Below, in pieces: positions 46,126 to 56,367 of a stretch of DNA of 62,573 bases; the stretch's first letter is position 1, and each line of letters opens with the position of its first letter. The stretch comes from Chloroflexia bacterium (GTDB taxonomy: Bacteria > Chloroflexota > Chloroflexia > Thermobaculales > Thermobaculaceae). The notes beneath the pieces were generated by a model. It saw nothing but the letters and a program-made list of their open reading frames with translations, did no database searches and was not told the DNA's origin. Position numbers and translations under genes: made by a program. The DNA lies in assembly GCA_030446765.1 (NCBI GenBank), contig JAUJMR010000001.1:515271-577843 (forward strand), written 5' to 3'.

Positions 46126-46827
46126 CTAGAGCGCCAGCTTGTAGCCGGTACCGCGCATCGTCTGAATGTACCGCGGCTTGCTGGGTTCCCGCTCCAGTTT
46201 CTCCCGAATCCACCGTATGTGCACATCGACGGTGCGCACATCGCCCACGTAATCGTACCCCCAGACCCCTTCGAGCAGAGATGCACGGGTAAGCACGCGT
46301 CCGTGGTTCTGCGCGAGATAGAAGAGCAGGTCGAATTCTTTCGGCCGCAAGTCCAGATCCTGTCCGTGCCAAATCGCCTCGCGGCTTGCCGAGTTCATCT
46401 TCAGGGGACCAGCTTCGATGACCTCTTGCCGGTCGCCGCCGGGGCTAGCAGGGCGATGAGTGGTCATCTGCGTTCGGCGCAGCATCGCCTTGATACGCGC
46501 CAGAAGCTCGCGGAGCCCGACGGGCTTGATCACGTACTCGTCCGCCCCCAGCTCGAGGCCGAGCACGCGGTCCATCTCGTCGGATCGGGCGGTCAGCATA
46601 AGGATCGGGACCGTGCTTTCGCCGCGAATCGTGCGGCAAACCTCCAGCCCGCTGAGTCCCGGCAACATCAGGTCAAGCACGATCACGTCCGGCTGCTCTG
46701 ATCGAGCAGTCGCCACAGCCTGCATGCCGTCCGCCGCTGTTACAACGTCGTACCCCTCCTTCTTGAGGTTGTACGCGAGCGCCTGCAACAGCGTCTGTTC
46801 GTCGTCGACGAGAAGCACCTTTGCCAC
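46126..46827 (-). CDS. PhoB/PhoP-type OmpR-family response regulator
   Basis: A 233-residue regulator. The receiver has Asp8-Asp9 (LVDDEQ), phospho-acceptor Asp52 (VLDLMLPG), and the conserved Lys (VIKPVGLREL). The winged-helix domain includes LRPKEFDLLFYLAQNHGRVLTR and DVHIRWIREKLE. It starts with GTG, 11 bp after the LCP gene, and the kinase follows in the same operon. Its position next to pstSCAB-phoU and the TTAA repeats makes phosphate control the likely role. Confidence 0.92.
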   Translation of the reverse strand: MAKVLLVDDEQTLLQALAYNLKKEGYDVVTAADGMQAVATARSEQPDVIVLDLMLPGLSGLEVCRTIRGESTVPILMLTARSDEMDRVLGLELGADEYVIKPVGLRELLARIKAMLRRTQMTTHRPASPGGDRQEVIEAGPLKMNSASREAIWHGQDLDLRPKEFDLLFYLAQNHGRVLTRASLLEGVWGYDYVGDVRTVDVHIRWIREKLEREPSKPRYIQTMRGTGYKLAL

Positions 46828-46838
46828 GGGCAGTTGCT

Positions 46839-47828
46839 CTACTTTCCGGCGGTGACCGGAGCCTCCAACCGAGCGCGCACGAAGCGATGGAGCGCGGTAT
46901 AATCGCCGCCTTCGGGTAAGAGTATACTCTGTCCGTCGGTCGATACGTCGTTCACCAGCACGTTCTGCGTGCTCAACACAACGCTATGCTGCTCGTCCGC
47001 CCGCTGCCGGAAGATCCGCGCCAGATCACCAGCGGAAACGTTCGTCCGCACTTCATCCTCGACGGCTCGTGACACCGCGAACCCGCGCACAATACCTGCG
47101 GGACTCAAGAGTTTCCTTTTGATCGCATTGACCAACCGCTGCTGGCGGGCTGCGCGGCCGAAGTCGCTGCCCTCGACCGGGTTCGCTGAGTACCGGGCGC
47201 GGGCGTACTGGATAGCGCGCTCGCCGTCCATCTCCTCCTGGCCCTTCTCGAACTTGATCTTCTGCCAACCCGTGTTCTTCGTAGCGTCGTCGTCGCCGGG
47301 ATACCGCGCGGTGAAGGTGCGCTGCACATCCACTTCGACGCCGCCTAGCGCATCCACGAGGTCGCGGAAACCGGTGAAGTCCACCGTGAGCCAGCCGTGT
47401 ATGGGTACGCCAAGCGCCTGGCCAATCACCTTGGAGGCGAGGTTCGCCGCCGTGCGCGGATTAGATCTGTTTGCTATGGCGTTCGCGTACGCCGAGTTCA
47501 CCTTGCGATACTGGCCGCTCCCCACCGGTGCCTCGACCCAGAGATCGCGGGGAACACTGATCTGCGCCGCCGCCCCACCGTCGTGGGAGATGCTGTAGAC
47601 AAGAATGGAGTCAGTCAGGTTCGCACCCTCGTGCTTTTTGCCACCATAACCGAGGACGAGTAGATTGAACCGCTTTCCGTCACCAGCCCGGTCACTGATC
47701 TCGGAGGTCATCAACCCCTTCCCGCTCGTCGCCTTGCTGAAGCTATTCAGCCGGGAAACCCCAGCGCCCACGAACACGATTGCGAGGATGAGCGCCAGCA
47801 CCCCACCGACCTTCAGAACGCGTCTCAA
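46839..47828 (-). CDS. LytR-CpsA-Psr (LCP) family phosphotransferase
   Basis: A 329-residue protein with one N-terminal membrane helix (VGGVLALILAIVFVGAGV) and an extracytoplasmic LCP domain. Family motifs include NLLVLGYGG followed by LTDSILV, SVPRDLWVE, DALGGVEVDV, and the arginine-rich ERAIQYARARY and RQQRLVNAIKRKLL. LCP enzymes attach polyprenyl-linked glycopolymers to the cell envelope. The likely start is a TTG with GGAGGA 5 nt upstream; the longer open frame upstream lacks homology. It is cotranscribed with the PhoP/PhoR-type pair. Confidence 0.88.
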   Translation of the reverse strand: MRRVLKVGGVLALILAIVFVGAGVSRLNSFSKATSGKGLMTSEISDRAGDGKRFNLLVLGYGGKKHEGANLTDSILVYSISHDGGAAAQISVPRDLWVEAPVGSGQYRKVNSAYANAIANRSNPRTAANLASKVIGQALGVPIHGWLTVDFTGFRDLVDALGGVEVDVQRTFTARYPGDDDATKNTGWQKIKFEKGQEEMDGERAIQYARARYSANPVEGSDFGRAARQQRLVNAIKRKLLSPAGIVRGFAVSRAVEDEVRTNVSAGDLARIFRQRADEQHSVVLSTQNVLVNDVSTDGQSILLPEGGDYTALHRFVRARLEAPVTAGK

Positions 47829-48231
47829 CTTTCCTCCTCCAAACACCTCTTCCCTGGGACCCGGTCTCGACTGTAGCACACGCACTGGCTCATTGCCGCA
47901 GCAGGGCCATACCATGCCCATGATAGCGAACCACCGTGCCGTCAAGCACTGATTGGAAGCAGGCATCTGCATCACCGCGCAGCCACCGGGCCCCACACGA
48001 AGGCACGTAAGGCGTGCCCCGAAGCAGGGAGCGGTGATCAGAAACGCCAGCCACCGTTCGAGCTTGAGAATCGGCACTGCAGCTTAAAGCGTCGCGGCCA
48101 GGCACGGGATGTCCAACACCACGAGGCAGCACACGACCGTGTCGGGTTCAGCATCCGTGCGGGTATGGGTAACAGCGGGCGAAGGGGAGCGCCACTTTCA
48201 TACATCGAGCCACCTTGATCAATGTCGCGAG
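47829..48231. other. 403-bp intergenic region between the LCP and orphan regulator genes
   Basis: No recognisable gene, repeat or RNA. A histidine kinase gene would be expected downstream of the orphan regulator, but no kinase motif is visible here in any frame. Confidence 0.5.
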
Positions 48232-48918
48232 TTACCCGAGGACAGCCGGCTCCTTCATCACGTACCCGATGCCCCGGACGGTATGAATCAGGTCCGGTTC
48301 CCCCGCCGCCGTCAGCTTCGCGCGAAGGTAGCTGATATAGACCTTCACGGCGTCGGAATCGATGTCGAAGGTGTAGCCCCAGACGCGCTCGAAGATGGCT
48401 TCTCGGCTTACGACCTGTCCGGAATTGCGGACGAGAAACTCCAGCAGGTCAAACTCGCGAGTCGTCAACTCAACGATTCTGCCGCCGCGCGTCACCTCGC
48501 GGCCAGCCGTGTTCAGCGTGAGATCGTCGACGCGGAGCATTTCCCGACTTGGCGGTTGGCGCCTGCGGAGCGCCGCGCGGATGCGCGCCAAAAGCTCCTC
48601 GAAGACGAACGGCTTCGCGACGTAATCGTCAGCCCCCGCGTCCAAGCCCTCGATCTTGTCTTCGGTCGAGTCCTTCGCGGTGAGCATAATGACCGGCAGG
48701 CTCGTGTCTAGGCCCTCGCGCAGGCGCCGGCACACCTCAACACCGCTGATCCCCGGCAGCATCAGGTCGAGCACGACGACGTCCGGCGGGTTGTCGCGAG
48801 CGAGGTCCAGCCCATCCTCCCCCGTGTGCGCCACATCCACGGTGTACCCTTTGAAGGTAAGCCCGCGGCGTAGCAGGTCGGCTATCTGTTCCTCATCCTC
48901 GATGACCAGGATGCGCAT
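48232..48918 (-). CDS. Orphan OmpR-family response regulator (MprA/TcrA-like)
   Basis: A 228-residue regulator. The receiver has Glu7-Asp8, phospho-acceptor Asp51 (VVLDLMLPG) and Lys in VAKPFVFEEL. The winged-helix domain has VELTTREFDLLEFLVRN and AVKVYISYLRAKL, and a conserved VRGIGYVM end. No kinase gene accompanies it. A TATAAT box (48951-48956, minus strand) lies about 33 bp before the ATG. It diverges from dnaX. Confidence 0.92.
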   Translation of the reverse strand: MRILVIEDEEQIADLLRRGLTFKGYTVDVAHTGEDGLDLARDNPPDVVVLDLMLPGISGVEVCRRLREGLDTSLPVIMLTAKDSTEDKIEGLDAGADDYVAKPFVFEELLARIRAALRRRQPPSREMLRVDDLTLNTAGREVTRGGRIVELTTREFDLLEFLVRNSGQVVSREAIFERVWGYTFDIDSDAVKVYISYLRAKLTAAGEPDLIHTVRGIGYVMKEPAVLG

Positions 48919-48950
48919 GTGCGTCTCCCAATGCTGAAGCTTCGTAAGGA

Positions 48951-48956
48951 ATTATA
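48951..48956 (-). promoter_or_regulatory. Candidate -10 box of the orphan regulator
   Basis: TATAAT on the minus strand about 33 bp before the start codon. There is no convincing -35 hexamer. It is paired back to back with the dnaX -10 box 60 bp away. Confidence 0.4.
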
Positions 48957-49015
48957 GCAGCGACTGTCTGATGCACCCTGGACGCCGAACGCTGTCTACC
49001 GACACCGGCCAGGGG

Positions 49016-49021
49016 TATAAT
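49016..49021 (+). promoter_or_regulatory. Candidate -10 box of dnaX
   Basis: TATAAT 27 bp before the GTG start of dnaX; a weak CTGTCT lies in the -35 region. Transcription would start just before the AGGAG ribosome site. Confidence 0.45.
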
Positions 49022-49048
49022 GACCCCGTATCCCAGGAGCAGATTGCC

Positions 49049-50905
49049 GTGTCGCAGTCCTTGTATAGAAAATATCGCTCCCAAACGTTCGACGAGCTTG
49101 TCGGCCAGGAGCACATCACCCGCACCCTGCGCAACGCCGTCGCGAGCGGCAAGGTGGCACATGCGTATCTATTCTGCGGGCCACGCGGCACCGGAAAGAC
49201 CAGCACCGCGCGCCTGCTTGCGAAGGCGGCAAACTGCCTGAACGAAGGCGAAAGGCCGTGCAATGAGTGCGTGGCGTGCGTGAGCATCAACGAGGGACGC
49301 GCGCTCGATTTGATCGAGATCGATGCAGCAAGCCGCCGAAAGGTGGAGGACATCACCGAGGTCATCGAGCGCGTCAACTTCTCTCCCGTCGAGTTGCGGT
49401 ACAAGGTGTACATCATCGACGAGGTCCACATGCTCACGGCGCACGCCTTCAATGCGCTGCTCAAGACGCTTGAGGAGCCGCCCGAGACGGCGATCTTCAT
49501 TCTCGCGACGACGGAGGTTTGGAAGGTCCTGCCGACCATTATCTCCCGTTGTCAGCGCTTCGACTTTCGCCGCATCTCGACCACCGAGGTGGTCCGGCGT
49601 CTGGAAACGGTCGCGCACGACGAAGGGCTACGGGTGCAACCACAGGCCCTCGCGGCGATCGCGCGCCTCAGTACGGGCAGCTTGCGCGACGCGCTTGGTC
49701 TGCTGGATCAGCTGACGGTCTATGGCGCGGAGGAAATCACGCTGGAGCAACTCCAGGGACTCCTGGGTACCGTGGGCAGTGAGCGAGTCTCCCAGATCGT
49801 GGACGCGATGATCGATAGGGACGCGGCAGCGGGTCTCGCTCGGCTGACGGACTGGGCGCAGGAAGGCATGGACGCCCGTCAGTTTACCCAGGAGCTCGTG
49901 GAATACCTGCGCGGCGTGATGCTGCTCAAGGTATCGGGGAACGACCAGCAATCCGGACTGGACCTCACGCACGAGGCGATGGAGATGATGCGCGCGCAAG
50001 CAGAGCGGGCAAGCCTGCACCAGTTGATCGACATCACCGAACGATTCAGCACGCTCGACCACACGCTGCGCACCGGACCGTACGGCTATCTGCCTCTGGA
50101 GTTGGCGCTGGTCGCATCGACAACAGAGTCGGCAAAATCCCAACCCGCACGCCAGCCCGACGCTGCCTACTCTACGAGGCCGACGGCACCTTCCGATGCA
50201 CGGCCCAAGCAAACCGACGACAGACCAACGCCGCGAATCGAAGAGCGGCCGGCCGCGCGTCCCAACTGTACGCCCCCACGCAGCCAGCGCGCACCTCGGT
50301 TGAGGCTCGCGCCACGACTGAAAGCAACGGGGCCAATGGAAGCCACCCCGGCATCAACGTCCGTGGAACAGCACAACGGGCCGCTCACGCTGGAGCGAGT
50401 CGAGCGACTCTGGCCGAGGGTGCTCAACTCCACCTTGCTGAACCGCTCGGTGCAGGCACTCCTGAAGGGATGCCGGCCCGTCGGGTTCCAGGGGAACACC
50501 GTGGTGCTCGATTTCCAGTATGAGTTCCACAAGACGAAGATCCAGGAGCCGGCGACCACCGCGGCGGTAGAGCAGGCACTCGGCAAGGTGCTCGGCCAAG
50601 CTGCTACTATACGCTGTACCTTCGGCGAGCGACAGGCGGAAGCGCCCGCGCGCGCTCCCTCCGCTGGCGAACAGGTGCTCGCCGACCCGCTGGTGAAGGC
50701 GACGATAAGCATCTTCAACGGGAAGATCACCGAGATCAATGGAGGGAGTCGGACAATTGAACCAGAAAATGATGCGCGACCTGCAGAACAAGATGGTCAA
50801 GATCCAGGAGGAGCTCGCCGAGGAGACGGTCGAGGTCACGGTCGGCGGCGGCGCGGTGACGGCCGTGATGACCGGTCAGCAGCAGCTCCGCAGCGTGAAG
50901 ATTGA
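49049..50905 (+). CDS. dnaX: DNA polymerase III subunit gamma/tau
   Basis: The clamp-loader ATPase. Walker A is GPRGTGKTST (Lys50), zinc cysteines are 63, 71, 74 and 77 (PCNECVAC), Walker B is IIDEVHMLT, and sensor 1 is ILATTE. A Pro/Arg-rich linker at about 380-450 precedes a C-terminal domain. The GTG at 49049 is chosen because AGGAG lies 9 nt upstream. The last 50 or so residues (Gly/Arg-rich) lie across ybaB in another frame and are probably not natural, so a lost stop or small indel near 50740-50760 is likely. It forms the usual dnaX-ybaB pair, but recR is not downstream. Confidence 0.92.
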   Translation: MSQSLYRKYRSQTFDELVGQEHITRTLRNAVASGKVAHAYLFCGPRGTGKTSTARLLAKAANCLNEGERPCNECVACVSINEGRALDLIEIDAASRRKVEDITEVIERVNFSPVELRYKVYIIDEVHMLTAHAFNALLKTLEEPPETAIFILATTEVWKVLPTIISRCQRFDFRRISTTEVVRRLETVAHDEGLRVQPQALAAIARLSTGSLRDALGLLDQLTVYGAEEITLEQLQGLLGTVGSERVSQIVDAMIDRDAAAGLARLTDWAQEGMDARQFTQELVEYLRGVMLLKVSGNDQQSGLDLTHEAMEMMRAQAERASLHQLIDITERFSTLDHTLRTGPYGYLPLELALVASTTESAKSQPARQPDAAYSTRPTAPSDARPKQTDDRPTPRIEERPAARPNCTPPRSQRAPRLRLAPRLKATGPMEATPASTSVEQHNGPLTLERVERLWPRVLNSTLLNRSVQALLKGCRPVGFQGNTVVLDFQYEFHKTKIQEPATTAAVEQALGKVLGQAATIRCTFGERQAEAPARAPSAGEQVLADPLVKATISIFNGKITEINGGSRTIEPENDARPAEQDGQDPGGARRGDGRGHGRRRRGDGRDDRSAAAPQRED

Positions 50906-51047
50906 TCCCAGTGTCGTGGACGCCGACGATACCGAGACCCTGGAAGATTTGATGGTCGCCGCGGTGAACGAGGCAATCACACAGTCGCAAGACCTCGCGG
51001 CTAAGCGGATGGGCGTGCTGACTGGTGGGCTGCTGCCAGGCATGTAA
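50757..51047 (+). CDS. ybaB: YbaB/EbfC-family nucleoid-associated protein
   Basis: A 96-residue DNA-binding protein of the YbaB family: an N-terminal helix (QNKMVKIQEELAEETVEV), the Gly-rich turn VGGGAVTAVMTGQQ, and VKIDPSVVDADDTETLEDLMVAAVNEA, followed by MGVLTGGL. I chose TTG at 50757 because GGAGGG lies 8 nt before it; ATG at 50739 or 50769 are alternatives. It overlaps the end of the dnaX reading frame. Confidence 0.88.
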   Translation: MNQKMMRDLQNKMVKIQEELAEETVEVTVGGGAVTAVMTGQQQLRSVKIDPSVVDADDTETLEDLMVAAVNEAITQSQDLAAKRMGVLTGGLLPGM

Positions 51048-51350
51048 CCGTTCGCGCTACCAACCGGTCGGGCAGCTAGCGCTCAAAGCGCACAGTATGC
51101 CCCCGATGTCGGTGGGCAAGTATAGCCAGTCAAAAGACCACCACTACGACGGTTCTATCTCCGTTCGGCCGCCATGTTCTGACATGAACGTGGTAGAGGG
51201 TCACGGAGTCTCCTCAGTCACGCCGTGCGAATTGACCTCGTTCGGTTATCCGGTCCGCATAACTGAACAGTAGCGCCAAAATCTCCGCCTCAGGGTGGAA
51301 CCGCCACTGCCGTCTAGCCGAAGTGGGAGGCAAGCTCTCACCCGCGACAG
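51048..51350. other. Intergenic region after ybaB
   Basis: About 300 bp with no recognisable coding sequence; recR, the common next gene, is absent. The palindromic element copy 3 follows, then another 140 bp without a gene. Confidence 0.5.
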
Positions 51351-51481
51351 GTGATACGCAATCCGCTTGAACCCTCGTGAATGTCATCCCGAACGCGGTA
51401 AGGATCCGTAACCCGTACCACAGAGTCCTCGCACGCTCGGAATGACATGTGCCCGACCGCTCAGCCGAAGTCCGAGAAAGG
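51351..51481 (+). repeat. Dispersed intergenic palindromic element, copy 3
   Basis: The core at 51381-51448 has arms ATGTCATCCCGAACGCG and GCACGCTCGGAATGACAT, pairing at about 14 of 17 positions. Left flank GATACGCAATCC and right flank CAGCCGAAGTCC match the other copies. It lies in the 576-bp gap between ybaB and the metallopeptidase. Confidence 0.8.
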
Positions 51482-51623
51482 GAACCGGAAACGGTCGGCC
51501 AACCCCATGATACCGCGCATCGCCGCCCCGCGATGACCGCTCGAACGACGATGAGCGGCTGTATGGCACTGCGCGTGCATAATGTCCGCGTCGCGGATGA
51601 TGTCGATGCAGGGAGGTTCGGAT

Positions 51624-52510
51624 ATGCCCGATTTCGATGAGGATGTGCGGCTCGACACGTCGCAGGTCGAGGACCGCCGCGGTCTCGGTAGGCGAGGTGC
51701 GGTGGCCGGGTTGGTGGCGGCGCAGGCTTGATCGTCCTCATCATCACGCCGCTGCTGCTTGGCGGGAACCCACTGCCCAGTGATCCAGGCATCCAGGCAC
51801 CTGTCGGACAGGAGGGCGGTCGTCCGGCGGCAAGCGGTAATCTCACACAGAACTGCCGCGTTGGTGCTGACGCTGATCGACAGGAGGACTGCCGCATCGT
51901 TGGCTACGTGAACAGCATCCAGAGCTACTGGACGGCGGAGTTCAAGCGACGAAACACGCGCTATCGACCGTCCCGCACGGCGTTGTTCACAGACTACACC
52001 GAGACCGCCTGCGGCGGGGCGACCTCTCAAGTCGGTCCTTTTATTGCCCGGCCGACCAGGTGGTCTACATCGACCTCGCGTTCTTCGATGAGTTGCGCCG
52101 AAAGTTCGGCGCGCAGGCTGGGCCCTTCGCAGAGGCGTACGTGCTCGCCCACGAGTACGGGCACCACGTGCAGGATCTCCAGGGTATCCTGGACCAGATA
52201 CAGGGCGACCGCGAGGGACCGCAGAGCCTCGCCGTGCGCTCCGAGTTACAGGCAGATCTGCTACGCGGGCACCTGGACGCATCACGCGACGCAGACCGGC
52301 TATATCGACGAGTTGACGCGCGCTGACATCGCGGATGGGCTCGATGCCGCGGCCGCCGTGGGCGACGACCGGATCCAGTCGCGGACCCAGGGCCAGGTCA
52401 ACCCCGAGTCATGGACGCACGGCTCCTCGGAGCAGCGTCAACGATGGTTCCTTACCGGCTACCGGTCGGGCGATGTGGCGGACTGCGACACGTTCCAGGG
52501 CAGTATCTGA
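51624..52510 (+). CDS. YpfJ/KPN_02809-family neutral zinc metallopeptidase, frameshifted
   Basis: Fragments of one metallopeptidase in three frames. The N-terminus [10 protein letters not shown] and a Gly-rich stretch lead into a membrane helix ([13 protein letters not shown]). Next comes the SYWTAEF-like segment ([12 protein letters not shown]), then [17 protein letters not shown] and the zinc motif [12 protein letters not shown], and lastly [27 protein letters not shown] to the stop. Breaks lie near 51710, 52045 and 52265. The catalytic HExxH is intact. The family is membrane-anchored with the protease domain outside; substrates are unknown. GGGAGG lies 8 nt before the ATG. Confidence 0.82.
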
Positions 52511-52673
52511 GCCAAGTGGGTCGTCCTCAGACGGACAATAGGCATTCACGCCGGGCGCGCATCCACACATCCCAGCGACTCCGCGAGCCTCCAGCACAGC
52601 AAGGGCGAGCCGTGCGTGGGCCCTTGTTTGCCCGGGAAACTGGTCAAAGTGGTTACAGCCGGTACGTGGCTAG

Positions 52674-53409
52674 TAACCAATGGTGCTAGTTTGACGGAGA
52701 CATAGGGCATTCTCCATCTTGTTGTTGTCGAAGCAGCAAGAGAGGAGCGCCCTATGTCTACGCAGGATTTTATCATCGACGTTGCAAGGTCGACGACGTG
52801 ATGCGAGAGGGTGGCACCCGCAGGCCTGTCCGAGCGAGATTGTGACGCTCACTGTTCGCCAGGGCGTAGGGAATCGGGCTTACTACCGGTGGATCAAGCG
52901 CGACGGTTTGTCTTTGTTCCCACACTTACCTGCCTGTCGGCTCTTCGCCACTCATCGGGACTGGGCGCAGCGACTGGCGGACCCGACGTTGGGCATCGCA
53001 GACTCATACGGCATCGAGCTGCTGCACCCGATCCGTGAAGGCAGGAGCGAGGCGCAGATCGGCAAGAAGGGCAAGAGCAACTACCGCTGGATCGTGGGAG
53101 GCGTCAGCTTCGTGCTCAATCAGCGAGGTCAGGTGGTTGCTTGGGAGGTCGCCACCGCAAATGTGCACGCGCTACCTTTCATCCCCATCATCCGGTGGTG
53201 CTCACGGACTCGGGCTTCCACAGCGACCCAGCACGATGAAGATCTGCAACCGCGTGGAATGTGCGAATGGTGGTCGCAAGCGATGCTGACGGTGTGTGCC
53301 ACTTCAAACACCTCAGTCACCCTTGCTTTCGCCTGGACCATGGCCGCGTACAACGTGCTCGTCTCCTGGCACGGACTCAAAGACTTCAGCCTTTGATACG
53401 CACCACTGG

Positions 53410-53412
<3 letters not shown>
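52674..53412. mobile_element. IS982-like insertion sequence
   Basis: A 739-bp element with terminal inverted repeats TAACCAATGGTGC (52674-52686) and GCACCACTGGTTA (53400-53412), 12 of 13 matching. It carries a broken DDE transposase on the plus strand. No target-site duplication is clear. The right end supplies the stop codon of glnA. Confidence 0.75.
52754..53396 (+). pseudogene. IS982-like transposase, multiple frameshifts
   Basis: The start MSTQDFIIDV is typical of this transposase group. After a frame change KVDDVM and then SEIVTLTVRQGVGNRAYYRW appear, followed by GIADSYGIELLHPIREGRS (DDE-fold Asp), KSNYRWIVGGVSFVLNQRGQVVAWEVATANVH, and LTDSGFHSDPA in another frame. The end is LAFAWTMAAYNVLVSWHGLKDFSL. 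At least four indels, and the protein is shorter than the roughly 280-300 residues expected. Either decayed or affected by the same base errors as its neighbours. Confidence 0.8.
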
Positions 53413-54746
<1,334 letters not shown>

Positions 54747-54783
54747 TTGCTTCCTCCCAGATTCCAGATTTCTGCTGTTTGTG

Positions 54784-54812
54784 ATTACGGCTTACACTGA
54801 ATACCCTGTCGA
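54784..54812 (-). promoter_or_regulatory. Sigma-70-type promoter of glnA
   Basis: On the minus strand TCGACA (54812-54807), a 17-bp spacer and CGTAAT (54789-54784), matching the consensus at five and four positions. It lies in the 87-bp gap between pucR and glnA and would give a short leader with GGGAGGA. Confidence 0.6.
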
Positions 54813-54833
54813 TGACTGCTGCACTCTAGCGGG

Positions 54834-56360
54834 TCAGGCAAGTTTCTGCAACCGCAGGGCCAAGGCAAGCAGCAGACGGTTCTCCGCCACGGAGAGTGGT
54901 AGGTTCGTGAGATCCTCGATTCGGCGGAGGCGGTACGCGAGGCTGTTGCGATGCAGGTTCAGCTGACTCGCCGTCACTGAGGCATTACCGTTGCTCACGA
55001 TGTACGTCTCCAGCGTCTCCGTGAGCGAGGCATGGTGCTGTACGTCGTACCGCAGGAGAGGGTCGAGCAGCTGCCCGACCATCCGGCGCGCGAGCGGCGT
55101 GTTGCGTAACGGCACGAGCAAGCCATACGCCCCCGTCTCTGAGAAGCGCGTCGGCGCTCCACTGCGTGTCCGGCGGCTGACGAGCAGCGCGGTCTGCGCC
55201 TCCTCGACCGCGTCCGCGACGCGCGCCGGCTCGGTGACCGGATCGCTCACCCCCACCGCGAAGCGGCCACCCAGCGGCGCTAGCGTGCGTAGTACCAGTC
55301 CCGTGGAGCTGTCACCACGCAGCACCGGTGGCAGGAGCATAAGGACGGACTTGCCTTGATCCAGTAGCGGGTAGGATGCCGGTCGGTGCAACAGGCCGTG
55401 CAGGCGATCTTTCACCAACTCAGGCAGCGACGCGTTCTCGTCTTCGGCGGCGACGATCGTCACGAACCCCTCAGTGGGCAGGGTAATGCTCAACGAGCGC
55501 GCGCGTCCATACAGCGTGTCCAGCGCTCGGCCGGCAAAGAGGTCCTCACTGAACATCGTGCGCTGCCGCTGCTGCGCCTCCTCGGCCGCGTCGAGCCTGC
55601 CCTGCTCCACGGAAACCGCTGCCGCAACCTGGCGAATCGACAGCGCTTCTCCCGCACTCGGCGGTCCGCCTGCGCCAGCGACAGCAAGTACGCCCAAACG
55701 CGCGCCGCGGTGCAACACCGGTGTCAGCCATAGCCCGCCATCCTTGCCGTCCAATGACACGGTCGTCACTTCCGGCGTGGTGCCCAAACCTTGCAGGATA
55801 GACTGATCGGGCACAACCGCCTGGCTGGAGGAGGTCACGACCGCCCCGGTTGACGGCACGTATGCCACCGTGCGCCCCACATGCTCCGACAGCACGCGGA
55901 TGATCGCGTCAAGGCCGCGGTTCGCTGCGAGGGTGTCGAGCAGATGCGTTTGCCGGTCCTGCTGCTGGCGGAGTCCGCTGCGCATCTGCCCCGCGATCTG
56001 GTCGAGCAGTCCGCGCTCAACGTCCACCGGTGAGCCATCCGAAATCTCGACGAGCGGCATCTGCGCGCGGTCCGCCGCAGCACGTGCATCGTCATTAACC
56101 GCCGACCAGACACACACCGCCGCCGCACCAGCGCCGTGAAAGCCGGGGATGAGGGACGCCAGCGCTTTCTCCCCACCGAGGAACCGCAGTGCCGTCTGGG
56201 GCAGCAGGACGATCTCGCCGCCCTGCAACGGATCAAGCGAGGGGGTGCGAGTCCGAGCCGTAACGGCCCAGCTTACCGTTCGGTCCAAGCCCGGCTCGCC
56301 GGCCACCAACCGTCCCGAAGTGGAAAGAGTGTCGCGTAGCAGATCGCCAACGGTGGTCAT
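54834..56360 (-). CDS. PucR/CdaR-family transcriptional regulator
   Basis: This 508-residue regulator has an N-terminal PucR domain (VGDLLRDTLSTSGRLVAGEPGLDRTVSW), a GAF-like middle part, a GGDEF-like (degenerate) segment, and the C-terminal HTH_30 domain: ETYIVSNGNASVTASQLNLHRNSLAYRLRRIEDLT. The family usually responds to purine or nitrogen metabolites. It lies directly upstream of glnA on the same strand, which suggests nitrogen control. The ATG at 56360 is chosen because a promoter places transcription start almost at this codon. Confidence 0.9.
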   Translation of the reverse strand: MTTVGDLLRDTLSTSGRLVAGEPGLDRTVSWAVTARTRTPSLDPLQGGEIVLLPQTALRFLGGEKALASLIPGFHGAGAAAVCVWSAVNDDARAAADRAQMPLVEISDGSPVDVERGLLDQIAGQMRSGLRQQQDRQTHLLDTLAANRGLDAIIRVLSEHVGRTVAYVPSTGAVVTSSSQAVVPDQSILQGLGTTPEVTTVSLDGKDGGLWLTPVLHRGARLGVLAVAGAGGPPSAGEALSIRQVAAAVSVEQGRLDAAEEAQQRQRTMFSEDLFAGRALDTLYGRARSLSITLPTEGFVTIVAAEDENASLPELVKDRLHGLLHRPASYPLLDQGKSVLMLLPPVLRGDSSTGLVLRTLAPLGGRFAVGVSDPVTEPARVADAVEEAQTALLVSRRTRSGAPTRFSETGAYGLLVPLRNTPLARRMVGQLLDPLLRYDVQHHASLTETLETYIVSNGNASVTASQLNLHRNSLAYRLRRIEDLTNLPLSVAENRLLLALALRLQKLA

Positions 56361-56367
56361 GGCCCCA

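Noticed and set aside
47890-48132. 80-codon minus-strand frame in the gap between the LCP and orphan regulator genes
   Set aside because: No ribosome site, no recognised family and no kinase motif; not enough support for a gene.
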